Shown in pieces: positions 53,172 through 62,889 of a stretch of DNA of 64,000 nt. The DNA is from Williamsia sp. Its GTDB lineage: Bacteria > Bacteroidota > Bacteroidia > Chitinophagales > Chitinophagaceae. Within the stretch, counting starts at the first letter, position 1. Every line of letters begins with the position of its first letter. A program made the position numbers and the translations under genes. Under the pieces are notes generated by a model. It was given only the letters and a program-made list of their open reading frames with translations, was not told the origin of the DNA and did not search any database. The stretch is from NCBI GenBank assembly GCA_015069695.1, contig JADCRZ010000002.1, positions 283,399 to 347,398 of the forward strand, given 5' to 3'.

Positions 53172-54011
53172 TTACACCCTGCTGTTCAGCCATGCAATGA
53201 TGTCGTTCATAACAACTTCCTTGTCGGTATCGTTCAGCAGGTCATGGTAATGACCTTCGTAAAATTTTACGGTCTTGTCTGTTGACCCGGCATGGTCATA
53301 GAAGTACTGGCTGCCGCTTGGTTTGGTGGCTTTGTCCTGCGTGCCATGGATAATGAGCAAGGACAATTTAATGGTGTTCATCTCTGCCTTTAACCGTTCA
53401 TCTGCCAGTACCAGTTGCTGAACAGTTCTTGTTGGCTGGACTTCGTGTTCGAGCAAGGGGTCGGTGTTCATTGTTTCCACGACAGCTGGTTCACGGGAAA
53501 AATCTTCATTTTTCAATTTCAGAACATGGGCGTGGGGAGCAATATGGCTGATGCCTTTTAGTACGGCCAGCACAAAATCCGGCGCAGGGATCTGGAACGC
53601 AAAGCTCTCACAGATAAAGCCGTTGAGCTTGTCCTGGTGTTCCAGGGTGTAAACAGCGGACAGTATGCCGCCGGCACTGTGGCCGAGCAAAAATAAGGGC
53701 AAGCCCGGATGCGCGGTTTGGGCAATGGTTACCAGTTGGTCGATGTCGCCAATCAAATCGTTGTAGTCTTGAATATAATAGCGTTCACCGTCAGAGTTGC
53801 CCCGGCCGCGCAGGTCTATCGCATAGGCTTCTATGTTGTTGGCAATTAATTGTTCGGCTGTCCATTGGTAATAGCCGCTGTGCGAGTTAAAGCCGTGAAC
53901 AAGAACAATCACTGCTTTGGGCGTGTTGGCCGGTTTCCAGTTGCGGTAAAAGACTTTGTGCCCGTCGCTGGTGTCGAAAGTGGCAGTCAGGGATGGTGTG
54001 TTGGTTTGCAT
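53172..54011 (-). CDS. Alpha/beta hydrolase, monoacylglycerol-lipase/lysophospholipase-like
   Basis: A 279-residue cytoplasmic serine hydrolase. The oxyanion region is VHGFNSHSGYYQW (39-51), followed by IDLRGRGNSDG, the nucleophile elbow GHSAG (110-114, Ser112), an acid in IIHGTQDKATKPSG and a C-terminal His in EGHYHDLLND. The pattern is that of the lysophospholipase/monoglyceride-lipase group (Hydrolase_4). The natural ester is unknown. It reads leftward, toward the palindromic repeat; the GH78 gene upstream is codirectional, with 31 bases between them, so they may share a transcript. Confidence 0.88.
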   Translation of the reverse strand: MQTNTPSLTATFDTSDGHKVFYRNWKPANTPKAVIVLVHGFNSHSGYYQWTAEQLIANNIEAYAIDLRGRGNSDGERYYIQDYNDLIGDIDQLVTIAQTAHPGLPLFLLGHSAGGILSAVYTLEHQDKLNGFICESFAFQIPAPDFVLAVLKGISHIAPHAHVLKLKNEDFSREPAVVETMNTDPLLEHEVQPTRTVQQLVLADERLKAEMNTIKLSLLIIHGTQDKATKPSGSQYFYDHAGSTDKTVKFYEGHYHDLLNDTDKEVVMNDIIAWLNSRV

Positions 54012-54042
54012 ATGTTTTAATTTGGTACATGAAAATTACGCT

Positions 54043-56328
54043 TTAATATGCTAACGTAAAGGTATGCACGCCGGAACCTACCCCCTGAATTAATAGACCT
54101 TTTAAGGTTTTTGTTGGCTTTATCACCGTTCCATCCATCAGCACTTTGGAAACCTCTTTCCGGGCCGGCAAGTATACCTGCGCCATCGTGTTGGAAGGAA
54201 TGGTTGCCTGCAGTGTAAAAGAGGAGGCTGCATTTTCGAAGCTCGCCACAACATCCCCCTTGATCGTGGGAACCTTGATCGCTGCCTGCCTGAGCGTTCC
54301 GGGTTTGGGCGCGATTGTAAACCGGGTCCAGCCGGGTTTGAGCGGCTCAATACCCATCAGCTTCCGGGGAATGATGTTGGCAGGCGCTGCTCCCCATACA
54401 TGGTTCCAGTCCTGGTTGGGTTTAAATTTATTGTCCCAGGCTTCCAGGGTCAGGGTGCTTCCGACCTTTATCATATTGTACCAGCTGCGTTCATTTGTGG
54501 CTGTTAGCAACGCCAGTCCGTAATCTTCATCACCCCCATCATAAACAGCATCCAGCAGGAACTGGCTGCCGTATACACTGCAGGCCATTCCTCTTGAGCG
54601 GATAAAAGCTACCAGGCTGCCCTTTTCTTTTTCTTCTGCCAATCCGAAGGTCAAGGCAAAAACATTTGTGTGCAAAGAAGCATGCCGCGTGGTGATGCCA
54701 TCACAAAAAACGCCCTGTTTGGGATCGTAAAAGAGCTTGTGATAGATCTTGCGAAGGCGGGCTGCTTTGTCTGCAAAGAAGGATGCATCTTCTTTTTTAC
54801 CGAGACCCGCAGCGAGCTCTCCCATGATCACGAGGGCGCGGTAGTAATATGCATTTACGACCGCATTGTAATCGGTAAATACAAACCCGTCCGTTTCTCC
54901 TCCTTCATTATTGCCCAACCCAAGTATGCCGGTGTGCGGCCAGTCCACAATGTCTTCCAGTCCGTGAGGTTCTTTGGTAGAGATCAGGTGGATTTGCTTC
55001 AGGAGTTCCGGGGTGGTTTTCTTTGCCGTAATCAATCCGTTGGCATCCTCCAGCGGTACCAGGGTTTTCTTTTTCAGCTCTTCGTAAAAATGGTGAGCGG
55101 AACGAAGATCCCCGGTGTACAGATAATCGTTCCAGGCCATCAGGACGGATTGCAGGATCCATTCTGTAGGCCAGTTAGCATGATGGATCAGGTATTCATG
55201 CGAGCGTCTTGCCATGCTGTATTCCCTGTCCACGGAGTAATGACAGAGCTGGTTGATATAAGCATCGGCTTCGTAGGGAATGCGCTCGCGGTCGCCATCG
55301 ATGTAGATGCCGGTGAAGGAAGTGGCTTTTACGGTGTATTTGCACAGGTCCCAGATCTTGTTCAGCAGGGTGTCGGAACTTGAAAAATGGGCGGCCGAAT
55401 CGTTAAAGGGATAATGGGCAACTGCGCGGACAAGCTGCGAAGGTGTAAGTGGGCGTTGATAGCTTTCTATTTCACAATACCGGAAAGGAGTCACCTCGCC
55501 GATGTAATCAGGCATTGTAATGGCATTGGGTCTTGTGTTTCTGCTATCCGGTGTGATGCTGAGCTGGTAGGTGTGCGTACCGGGCAACAGGTGCAACGTG
55601 TATTGAGCAAAGCGGATGGTGCCACCTGGTTTCTGATTGATAGAACCGTCCGGATTGATCGCTTCACCCAACCGGATGACAACCGAATCGTGCTGGTTCC
55701 CCGAACTCAATTGTACTTTGAGCTGTCCGAAAGCATCTTTCCCGAAATCAGCCCGCGTGATCTCTTTGATCCTTGTTATATGTTCGGGCTGCTGATCTGA
55801 TTTCTCCACCGGGTAATAAGCCGTGGCATATTCTTTCAATTGACTGTCTGTAACAAAACCAGCCGGATAAGAAAACGGGCTTTCTTCCTGCTGGTTGTTC
55901 CAAACCTTTACTTTCCAGTAATAAGAACGATCCGGCTGCAAAGGGTTGCCATTATACAGCACAGCAGAAGACAGGCTGCTGAATACCTTGCCCGAGTTCC
56001 AGATATTTCCTGTATCATGCGAGATCGCCAAAGGGTTATCGGAGACGAGCACCTGGTAGGCGCTTTGCATGGAACCCTGTTTGGGATCATGGATAATCCA
56101 GGAGAAAGCAGGTTGTTGGTTGGAGATTTTTACCGCCTGCGTTTTTGTTCCTTTGCCTGCCTGCCGGGTGGGATATCCATCCACGCTCTGGTATTCTGTA
56201 TAGCTCAACAGGTCGCACATCAAACCACCGGGGGCCTGTAACCTGTTTCGGGTATCAGGAGACTGTCCAAAAAGATGGGTTGCCGTGCAGGTAAGCAGGA
56301 CAAGAAAAAATGGGATGTTAAGATGCAT
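54043..56328 (-). CDS. GH78 alpha-L-rhamnosidase, secreted
   Basis: A 761-residue enzyme with a signal peptide (to about HLFGQS). An N-terminal fibronectin-III-like domain (FSWIIHDPKQGSMQSAYQVL, 75-94) and a beta domain precede an (alpha/alpha)6 barrel with the family motif DGDRERIPYEAD (344-355), which contains the usual catalytic carboxylate, and a WPTEWILQSVLMAWNDYLYTG region. The C-terminal beta-sandwich starts at GIEPLKPGWTRFTIAP. It removes terminal alpha-L-rhamnose from glycans or glycosides. It is not part of a SusC/D locus here. A terminator-like hairpin lies just upstream of its start. Confidence 0.88.
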   Translation of the reverse strand: MHLNIPFFLVLLTCTATHLFGQSPDTRNRLQAPGGLMCDLLSYTEYQSVDGYPTRQAGKGTKTQAVKISNQQPAFSWIIHDPKQGSMQSAYQVLVSDNPLAISHDTGNIWNSGKVFSSLSSAVLYNGNPLQPDRSYYWKVKVWNNQQEESPFSYPAGFVTDSQLKEYATAYYPVEKSDQQPEHITRIKEITRADFGKDAFGQLKVQLSSGNQHDSVVIRLGEAINPDGSINQKPGGTIRFAQYTLHLLPGTHTYQLSITPDSRNTRPNAITMPDYIGEVTPFRYCEIESYQRPLTPSQLVRAVAHYPFNDSAAHFSSSDTLLNKIWDLCKYTVKATSFTGIYIDGDRERIPYEADAYINQLCHYSVDREYSMARRSHEYLIHHANWPTEWILQSVLMAWNDYLYTGDLRSAHHFYEELKKKTLVPLEDANGLITAKKTTPELLKQIHLISTKEPHGLEDIVDWPHTGILGLGNNEGGETDGFVFTDYNAVVNAYYYRALVIMGELAAGLGKKEDASFFADKAARLRKIYHKLFYDPKQGVFCDGITTRHASLHTNVFALTFGLAEEKEKGSLVAFIRSRGMACSVYGSQFLLDAVYDGGDEDYGLALLTATNERSWYNMIKVGSTLTLEAWDNKFKPNQDWNHVWGAAPANIIPRKLMGIEPLKPGWTRFTIAPKPGTLRQAAIKVPTIKGDVVASFENAASSFTLQATIPSNTMAQVYLPARKEVSKVLMDGTVIKPTKTLKGLLIQGVGSGVHTFTLAY

Positions 56329-56350
56329 GGATGTTTTAAGCTGTTAGCTG

Positions 56351-56378
56351 AAAAAGAAAAAACGACCGGGTTCCGGTC
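56351..56378 (-). terminator. Terminator-like hairpin before the GH78 gene
   Basis: On the minus strand, GACCGG-AAC-CCGGTC (56364-56378) is followed by a T-rich tract (56351-56362, TTTTTTCTTTTT). It ends about 23 bases upstream of the GH78 start. No clear minus-strand gene precedes it, so it either insulates the gene or acts as a leader attenuator. Confidence 0.5.
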
Positions 56379-56408
56379 CGTGAATGTCGGATTAAAATTG
56401 AGCATTTG

Positions 56409-56553
56409 ATATTTTGATTTCCGCATCAGCATTTCTGGTTGGGTGTTTGTTGCTACAGGTGCAGCCGCCTTGCTGATAACATTATTAACCGTCAGCTTCC
56501 AGGCCATCAAAGCAGCCGTTGCCAACCCGGTGAAGAATTTGCGGACGGAATAA
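56409..56553 (+). pseudogene. 3' remnant of an FtsX/MacB-type permease gene
   Basis: In one frame the DNA reads YFDFRISISGWVFVATG and continues through LLTVSFQAIKAAVANP to VKNLRTE and a stop at 56551-56553. This matches the C-termini of the two complete permeases at 57465 (TVSFQAVKAAIANPVKSLRTE... family end) and 59959. An in-frame stop at 56406-56408 and the absence of upstream homology show that the rest of the gene is gone. It is evidence of recombination or deletion within an array of related permease genes. Confidence 0.82.
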
Positions 56554-56657
56554 GCGCGTGCAACAGCCCGTCACCCAGCCAATCAAAGTACCCATGAATT
56601 CCTGTGTAAAATGTATTCACGCTAAATGATGTATATTGATCGGGGAGGCGGTAAAAG

Positions 56658-57221
56658 ATGTCAACAGGGCTATTCAGGATAACGGTACACATGATTTCAA
56701 GTCTGGACGGGTTTATTGCCAAAAAAGACAACAGTGTGGCTTGGTTTGAGACAGCAGACTACTATGAGAAGGGCGTGGAACTTACGGAGCAGGACACGGA
56801 GAAATTTCTGAAAGAAATAGATTGTTATGTAATGGGCTCGCGTACATATGAGCATGCCCTGGAGCTGTCAAAATCTTACGGCTGGGCATATGGAGATACG
56901 CCTACAATTGTATTGGCCCACAGAAATCTGCAGGTGGGCAGACAGAACATCGAAATTTATTCCGGAGACCTGAACAGGCTTGTTGAAGAACGATTAAAGC
57001 CAGCATACAAAAGGGTTTGGATCGTCGGCGGAGCCTCGCTGGTCAAAGACTTTATCCGATTGAAATTGGCTGATGAAATCAGGATGTCCATCATCCCGAT
57101 CATCCTGGGTGAGGGCACGTTGTTTTTTGATCATATCGGGCTGGAGCAGGCATTGCATTTGAAAGAGGTTACAGGATACAGGAGTGGATCGGTAGAGCTG
57201 TGTTACGAAGTAAGGAAGTAA
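56658..57221 (+). CDS. Dihydrofolate-reductase-like (RibD C-terminal) family protein
   Basis: A 187-residue cytoplasmic protein of the YwjB/YyaP RibD_C group. The N-terminal strand ITVHMISSLDGFIAKKDNSV, a middle MGSRTYEHAL and the C-terminal RVWIVGGASLVKDFIRLKLADE follow the fold. These proteins resemble dihydrofolate reductase and the reductase domain of RibD, but most have no assigned substrate. It is probably a single gene: the upstream neighbour is a permease remnant, and a small opposite frame overlaps its last 19 bases. Confidence 0.85.
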   Translation: MSTGLFRITVHMISSLDGFIAKKDNSVAWFETADYYEKGVELTEQDTEKFLKEIDCYVMGSRTYEHALELSKSYGWAYGDTPTIVLAHRNLQVGRQNIEIYSGDLNRLVEERLKPAYKRVWIVGGASLVKDFIRLKLADEIRMSIIPIILGEGTLFFDHIGLEQALHLKEVTGYRSGSVELCYEVRK

Positions 57222-57349
57222 TCATTCCAGGCATCTAATATTTCCCATGCCATTTCCCGGTCAGGAACGGTTTTGAGCCGGACAATTGTCTCATTAATAA
57301 ACGTGGCTGTGTAATAAAACCGTACACTGCCCCTTCCTACAACGAGCAT
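57203..57349 (-). CDS. Possible small protein, 48 residues, antisense to the DHFR-like gene end
   Basis: The frame reads MLVVGRGSVRFYYTATFINE, then TIVRLKTVPDREMAWEILDA and ends NDYFLTS. Composition is protein-like (balanced charges, a C-terminal amphipathic helix) and it fills most of the 243-base gap otherwise empty between the DHFR-like and permease genes. It could also be the tail of a decayed gene, since the frame is closed upstream by a stop. No family was recognised. Confidence 0.3.
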   Translation of the reverse strand: MLVVGRGSVRFYYTATFINETIVRLKTVPDREMAWEILDAWNDYFLTS

Positions 57350-57464
57350 AACAGGTTGGTTACTACTTAGATATTAACATGGTATGTTATTGGAACATTC
57401 TACGTGATTTGTCGTGTTCTGCAGAAAATCCCAATTACTTCATACGTCTACTGCACTGAAAATT

Positions 57465-59837
57465 ATGCTCAAAGATTATTTTAAAACTGCATGGCGTAAC
57501 ATAGCAAGGGGCCGAAGCTATAGTGCGCTCAATATCTTCGGGCTTGCAACGGGTATGGCTGTTGCATTGACAATCGGGCTTTGGGTTTATAATCAATACT
57601 CGTACGACAAATTTCTTCCTGATTATCAGCGGTTATACCAGGTGACCAGGGATTTTTACGGCAATGGTGACACGCTTCATTATGGGGGGAGTTCATTGAA
57701 ACTGGCGGATGCCCTGAGAAATCAAATACCGGAAATTGAATCAATTGCCGAAGCGGCTGGTGGTGGGATGCACGGACTCATGGTGGGCAGCAAGAAATTG
57801 TATATAAATGGAGATGCTGTTGCTGCTGATTTTCTCACCATGTTTCAGTTCCCTTTGCTGCGGGGCCAGGCAAAGCGTGTATTGAGCGATCCTTATAGCA
57901 TAGTGCTTACAGAGAATACGGCAAAAGCCCTGTTTGGCAATGAAGAAGCCCTGAACAAAACTGTTCGCTACGACAACAAATATGATTTAAAAGTCACGGG
58001 TATTCTAAAGAACATCCCTGCCAATTCGACCTTGCAATTCAACTTTTTAGTTCCATTCAGCTTCCTGGAATCCACTGATGACTTTGTAAAAACAGCCCGC
58101 TCCAGGGGATTTGGCTGGACCAGTTTTATAACATATGTAAAAGTAAAATCCGGAATTGCTTATGCACAGGTAGCTGCAAAAGTAAGGGACATACAGAAGT
58201 CGGAGAAGGACAACAGTATGTCCATGACAACAAATATTATTCTTGATCCCATTGAACGGTGGCATTTGTACAACAATTATAATACCGGCAAGCCCGGGGC
58301 AGGTTTTGTTGAGTATGTCCGCATGTTCAGTGCCGTAGGCATACTGGTGTTGGTGATTGCCTGTATAAATTTTATCAATCTTACAACTGCCAGATCAGAA
58401 AAAAGGGCAAAAGAGGTTGCTGTAAGAAAGGCAATTGGGTCTGGTAAAAAAGAACTGGTATCTCAGTTTTTAATTGAATCAGTTGTCCTGACTTTTATTG
58501 CATTTTTGTTTTCTCTTGTTTTTGTTCAACTGGCTTTGCCTTCATTCAACATACTTACAGGAGATTCGTTGGAAATTCCTTTCACCAAACCAGCTTTTTG
58601 GATCGCTACAGGGGGGTGTGTATTCGTTACCGCATTGGCTGCCGGAAGCAGGCCGGCATTTTATCTTTCTTCTTTCAACCCCGTGAAAGTACTGAAAGGC
58701 GGTTTGCAGGCTGGAAAAGCGGCCTGGCTGCCCCGGAAAATATCCACCGTGCTTCAGTTTAGTTGTTCCATAGCACTTATCATAAGCACTTTTATTATTT
58801 ACCAGCAGGTGCAGTATGCCAAGGACAGACCTTCAGGTTATGATAGAAGCAGGCTCATGATAACGGATATGAATGAAGAGCTGGCCCTTAATTATGCGGC
58901 TATCAGGAATGAAATAAAACAACAAGGGATTGCTGATATGGTAACAACTGCATCAAGCAGCATCACGACGGGAGGCAATCACAGGGATCTGGAAGACTGG
59001 CCAGGAAAAAGGCCGGGCGAGTTTATAAATATGGGCTATATACATGTATCGGAGGATTATTTTAACACGGTTGGCATAACGATGAAAGAAGGAAGAAATT
59101 TCTCCGGTAAATCAGATACGTTGAATGTTATACTGAATGAAGCTGCAGTTAAGCTGTTGCGGTTAACCAATCCGGTCAACCAGGTGATTACGTATATCGA
59201 TACCCGCCTGCAAATAGTTGGTGTTGTAAAAGATGCAATAATGACCTCTCCTTTTGCACCTGCTGACCCAACCGTCTTTATGTACGAAGCCGCTCCCCAG
59301 CACGTCATGTTGTATAGATTGTCTGTCGGTATAAGAACAGGGGATGCTATTACAACGCTCAAGACCATTTTTAATAAGTACAATCCTGCTTATCCTTTCA
59401 CGTATACGTTCGCCGATGACAGCTACGCTGCCAAGTTCAAGCAGGAGGTACTTATAGGAAAGCTTGCGGGATTGTTTGCTGCTTTGGCCATATTTATTTC
59501 CTGCCTGGGCTTGTTCGGGCTGGCGGCTTACATGGCAGAACAAAGAACCAAAGAAATAGGCATACGCAAAGTGTTGGGGGCATCAATACACCAGGTGTGG
59601 CTGCTGCTTTCAAAAGATTTTATCCTGCTTGTATTGATAAGCTGTGTCATTGCGTGTCCGATTGCTCTGTATTTTTTAACTGGTTGGCTGCAGAAATATG
59701 AATACAGAATTTCCATAAGCCCGTTTGTATTCGTAGTAGCAGGTATCCTGGCCATTCTAATAACTACAATTACAGTTAGCTTTCAGGCGGTTAAAGCGGC
59801 CATTGCAAACCCGGTAAAGAGCCTGAGAACAGAATAA
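57465..59837 (+). CDS. Long FtsX/MacB-type ABC permease (duplicated), no ATPase partner nearby
   Basis: A 790-residue inner-membrane protein made of two MacB-like halves. Each half has a periplasmic core domain followed by FtsX helices (first: VIACINFINLTTARSEKRAK, EVAVRKAIGSGKKELVSQF; second: LFAALAIFISCLGLFGLAAY, EQRTKEIGIRKVLGASIHQV). The end is VKSLRTE. I start at 57465 (MLKDYFKTAWRNIARGRS), the conserved family N-terminus; an upstream ATG at 57414 adds unlike residues. In Bacteroidota these large permeases are numerous and may work with a shared ATPase. The function is unknown. Confidence 0.88.
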   Translation: MLKDYFKTAWRNIARGRSYSALNIFGLATGMAVALTIGLWVYNQYSYDKFLPDYQRLYQVTRDFYGNGDTLHYGGSSLKLADALRNQIPEIESIAEAAGGGMHGLMVGSKKLYINGDAVAADFLTMFQFPLLRGQAKRVLSDPYSIVLTENTAKALFGNEEALNKTVRYDNKYDLKVTGILKNIPANSTLQFNFLVPFSFLESTDDFVKTARSRGFGWTSFITYVKVKSGIAYAQVAAKVRDIQKSEKDNSMSMTTNIILDPIERWHLYNNYNTGKPGAGFVEYVRMFSAVGILVLVIACINFINLTTARSEKRAKEVAVRKAIGSGKKELVSQFLIESVVLTFIAFLFSLVFVQLALPSFNILTGDSLEIPFTKPAFWIATGGCVFVTALAAGSRPAFYLSSFNPVKVLKGGLQAGKAAWLPRKISTVLQFSCSIALIISTFIIYQQVQYAKDRPSGYDRSRLMITDMNEELALNYAAIRNEIKQQGIADMVTTASSSITTGGNHRDLEDWPGKRPGEFINMGYIHVSEDYFNTVGITMKEGRNFSGKSDTLNVILNEAAVKLLRLTNPVNQVITYIDTRLQIVGVVKDAIMTSPFAPADPTVFMYEAAPQHVMLYRLSVGIRTGDAITTLKTIFNKYNPAYPFTYTFADDSYAAKFKQEVLIGKLAGLFAALAIFISCLGLFGLAAYMAEQRTKEIGIRKVLGASIHQVWLLLSKDFILLVLISCVIACPIALYFLTGWLQKYEYRISISPFVFVVAGILAILITTITVSFQAVKAAIANPVKSLRTE

Positions 59838-59958
59838 TACCGATTTGAATTTGTTGGTGTGCCCTGTTGAGAAGGGGGTAAATGAAATGCATACGTAAAA
59901 CACATGAAGGCAGGGGTGGGGCTACGATGCATGCCATACCAGCTCATTCAATTGGGTA

Positions 59959-62313
59959 TTATTCCGTCCTCAGGCTCTTTATAGGATTGGCGATGGCGGC
60001 TTTAACCGCCTGGAAGCTTACGGTAATCAGGGAAATGGCTATGGCCAGTGATCCTGCCATAACGAACACCCACCATTCAATGTTTGTACGGTAAGAATAA
60101 TCCTGCAGCCATCTGTGCATGGCATACCATGCTACAGGCGATGCGAGGATGATGGAAATAACGACCAGTGCTACAAACTCTTTTGACAACAGGGTGGTAA
60201 TGCTCAGGACGGACGCTCCCAGTACTTTTCTGACCCCTATTTCTTTGATCCTGCTTTCAGCCATGTAAGCGGCCAGCCCGAACAAGCCCAGGCAGGAAAT
60301 AAATATGGTGAGCGCCGCGAACAGTCCGGTAAGGGTGGAGATGCGTTTTGTATCATCAAATTTCCTGGCATAATCATCATCCACAAAATGGTACTCGAAA
60401 GGATATTCGGGGTTGAATTGCTTGAAAAGGCGTTCTGTAGCTTGTAAGCTTTGTGCCGTACTTTTTTCAACGTTCAGCTTTATATGAATTACATTGAAGA
60501 AGCTTTTACCGCCCTCTATGATCATCGGCTTGGTTTCTCCATAGGGAGAGCCCAGCAGGAAATCTTTTATAACGCCTATGATGTGATATGTTTCGCCGTT
60601 ATCCTTGATCAGTTGCCCTACAGGATCTTGAAAGCCCATGGCTTTTGCGGCAGATTCATTGATCAGCATAGCTGTTGAATCGGTCGGGTACTGGGTAAGA
60701 TCCATGTCCCTGCCCTGTAAAATGGTTAGCCCGGCGGTCTTTACAAGTGCTTCATCTTCACTGAACCGGTCGAAATCGGTTTTATCGTCGGGGCTTTTTC
60801 CCTGCCATTCAATGCCCCAGGTGTCACTGAATCCGGAACCAAGCGGAGAGGCTGTTTTAGTAACAGATACTGCAACGCCTGAACTCAGCAGCTCTTTTTT
60901 GATCAGGGAATAATTCTTTGCAAGATCCCCGGTAATCCAATGATAAACAAGTTGACCGCCTTCGTACCCTGTTTCCCTAGCTTGCGCATACCTGATTTGC
61001 TGAATTACAATACAGGTGCAAATGATCAGGGTGATGGCGAAGCTGAACTGCAATACAACCAGTATTTTTCTAGGCCTTACCAGGGCTTGCGCCCTTTTGA
61101 ACGTTCCTTTCAAAACAGATACCGGCTTGAAAGAAGAGAGGAAAAATGCGGGATAGCTTCCTGCGATAGCGCCGGTTGCCAGAATAAACAGCAGGGCCGA
61201 TACCCAGAAATAGGGACTGTTGAACGGTACTGTCAGTTCCTTTGTGATCAGCAGATTAAATGAAGGCAGGCATAACAACACCAGCAACAGCGCAAGGATG
61301 CCTGAAACAATGGCCATCAGCACCGATTCACCCAGGAACTGGCTTATCAGCGAACTCCGGTTCGCACCGGCTACTTTTCGAATGCCTACTTCCTTTGCCC
61401 GCCGCTCGCTTCGGGCTGTACCAAGGTTCATGAAATTGATGCAGGCAATCAGGAGTATGAATGCGGCAACGATCCCGAACAGGCGAACCGTTTGGATATA
61501 GCCACCCGTAATTTTTCCATTTTCAAAATGGGAGTACAGGTGCCACTTGCTGATCGGATGTAAAAATATCTCTTCTTTTTCCTCGCCGTTGGAATGCTTT
61601 TTTGTGATGCCTTTTATTTTTGCGTCGACGGAAACCGGATCAGCAGCAGGCTTCAGCTGCACAAAGGTCTGAACAGAATTATTGCCCCACAGGCTGTCAT
61701 CTTCGCCGGTTGTGCGAAGGTATGCCCAGGGCAGGATGTATTCGAAATCAAAAGCGGTGTTTGCAGGAAGATTTTTCAAGATACCGGTTACAGTAAAATT
61801 GTTCCTGTCGATCGTGATGATCTTGTTCATGGCATCCGTGGTGCCAAACATTTTCTTTGCCATCTTCTCCGTCACTACGATTGAATAGACATTGTTGAGC
61901 GCTGTGTTGATGTTACCCTGCACGAGGGGAAAACTGAACATGGACAAAAAAGAAGCATCGGTAACAATGGCTTTCGTAGAAATTCTTTTTTCACCTGCCA
62001 TCGTTACATACCACCGGGCGTATTGTCTGGAGATGTTTTCTATTTCCGGATATTCCTGTTTCAAGGTAGGACCCAGAATTTTCGGTGTGTTATCCCAGCA
62101 TTGCAATTTTCCATCGAATGTGCCCCGGTTCCAGGCGGAATACAGAACATCTTTGTGTTTGTGAAACCGATCATAACTCACTTCATTCTGTATCCACAAT
62201 AAAATAAGGATGGCGCTTGCCATCCCCACCGCCAGTCCTGTAATATTAATAAAGGCGAAGCCCTTGCTGCGCCAAAGATTTCTGAAAGCAACTTTGAAAT
62301 AGTTTTTAAACAT
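59959..62313 (-). CDS. Long FtsX/MacB-type ABC permease, convergent paralogue
   Basis: A 784-residue paralogue of the permease at 57465, with the same two-half plan (LLIACINFMNLGTARSERRA, EVGIRKVAGANRSSLISQFL; LFAALTIFISCLGLFGLAAY, SRIKEIGVRKVLGASVLSIT) and nearly the same C-terminal stretch (TVSFQAVKAAIANPIKSLRTE region). The two genes are tail-to-tail with 121 bases between, so their 3' ends form a long imperfect inverted repeat. The start at 62313 (MFKNYFKVAFRNLWRSKG) fits the family; the ATG at 62415 adds an unrelated segment. No ATPase gene is adjacent. Confidence 0.88.
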   Translation of the reverse strand: MFKNYFKVAFRNLWRSKGFAFINITGLAVGMASAILILLWIQNEVSYDRFHKHKDVLYSAWNRGTFDGKLQCWDNTPKILGPTLKQEYPEIENISRQYARWYVTMAGEKRISTKAIVTDASFLSMFSFPLVQGNINTALNNVYSIVVTEKMAKKMFGTTDAMNKIITIDRNNFTVTGILKNLPANTAFDFEYILPWAYLRTTGEDDSLWGNNSVQTFVQLKPAADPVSVDAKIKGITKKHSNGEEKEEIFLHPISKWHLYSHFENGKITGGYIQTVRLFGIVAAFILLIACINFMNLGTARSERRAKEVGIRKVAGANRSSLISQFLGESVLMAIVSGILALLLVLLCLPSFNLLITKELTVPFNSPYFWVSALLFILATGAIAGSYPAFFLSSFKPVSVLKGTFKRAQALVRPRKILVVLQFSFAITLIICTCIVIQQIRYAQARETGYEGGQLVYHWITGDLAKNYSLIKKELLSSGVAVSVTKTASPLGSGFSDTWGIEWQGKSPDDKTDFDRFSEDEALVKTAGLTILQGRDMDLTQYPTDSTAMLINESAAKAMGFQDPVGQLIKDNGETYHIIGVIKDFLLGSPYGETKPMIIEGGKSFFNVIHIKLNVEKSTAQSLQATERLFKQFNPEYPFEYHFVDDDYARKFDDTKRISTLTGLFAALTIFISCLGLFGLAAYMAESRIKEIGVRKVLGASVLSITTLLSKEFVALVVISIILASPVAWYAMHRWLQDYSYRTNIEWWVFVMAGSLAIAISLITVSFQAVKAAIANPIKSLRTE

Positions 62314-62582
62314 ACGGCTGGTTTCTGGCTGAAGACAATCCAATCGCAGGTGGTGTTTACCCCTTCTGGGACCGGCACCCCTTCTGAGATATCTTTTACC
62401 TATCTGGTTACACAAAACAAGCCAATACCTGGGCGCCTGAAAATCAATGAATCGGATAGTTCCGCTACCGCTTTTGTTGTCCGGTAGTGATACAGTGGGT
62501 GCAGCCAGCCGGTACAGATCGTTGTTTTACATGCCGAACTACTCAATTGGATCAAACATTTTTATTATTTTGAGATGCTTGT

Positions 62583-62843
62583 ATGAAGTCGCTATTGATG
62601 TATATCGGATTGTTCCTGATAGTTGGATATGGCGTAAAAATATATTTTCAGGTTTATTTGAACTACTTGTATAGGGATGATCTGAGCACTGGGCCTTTGA
62701 ACCCCGTGAGTTATGAATATATAAAACCAATAAGAAGGACTGTGCCGTCCAATCTTATTTTCATAAAGCATTTTGCAAATACGATTCATTATTTGACCCT
62801 GCCTTATTCATTGATCTTCTTCTTTTACTTTTGGGCGAGGTGA
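62583..62843 (+). CDS. Small hypothetical membrane protein
   Basis: An 86-residue protein with two predicted helices (SLLMYIGLFLIVGYGVKIYF, 3-22, and ANTIHYLTLPYSLIFFFYFW, 65-84) joined by a charged loop. It is encoded in AT-rich DNA at the edge of the permease region. I recognise no family. An open frame on the opposite strand (62539-62789) overlaps it but has a poorer composition. Support is the length, hydrophobic pattern and clear start in otherwise empty DNA. Confidence 0.45.
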   Translation: MKSLLMYIGLFLIVGYGVKIYFQVYLNYLYRDDLSTGPLNPVSYEYIKPIRRTVPSNLIFIKHFANTIHYLTLPYSLIFFFYFWAR

Positions 62844-62889
62844 CCAAATGTGGCCGTTTGTATGCAATTCAAATCCGTTATACAGACTG

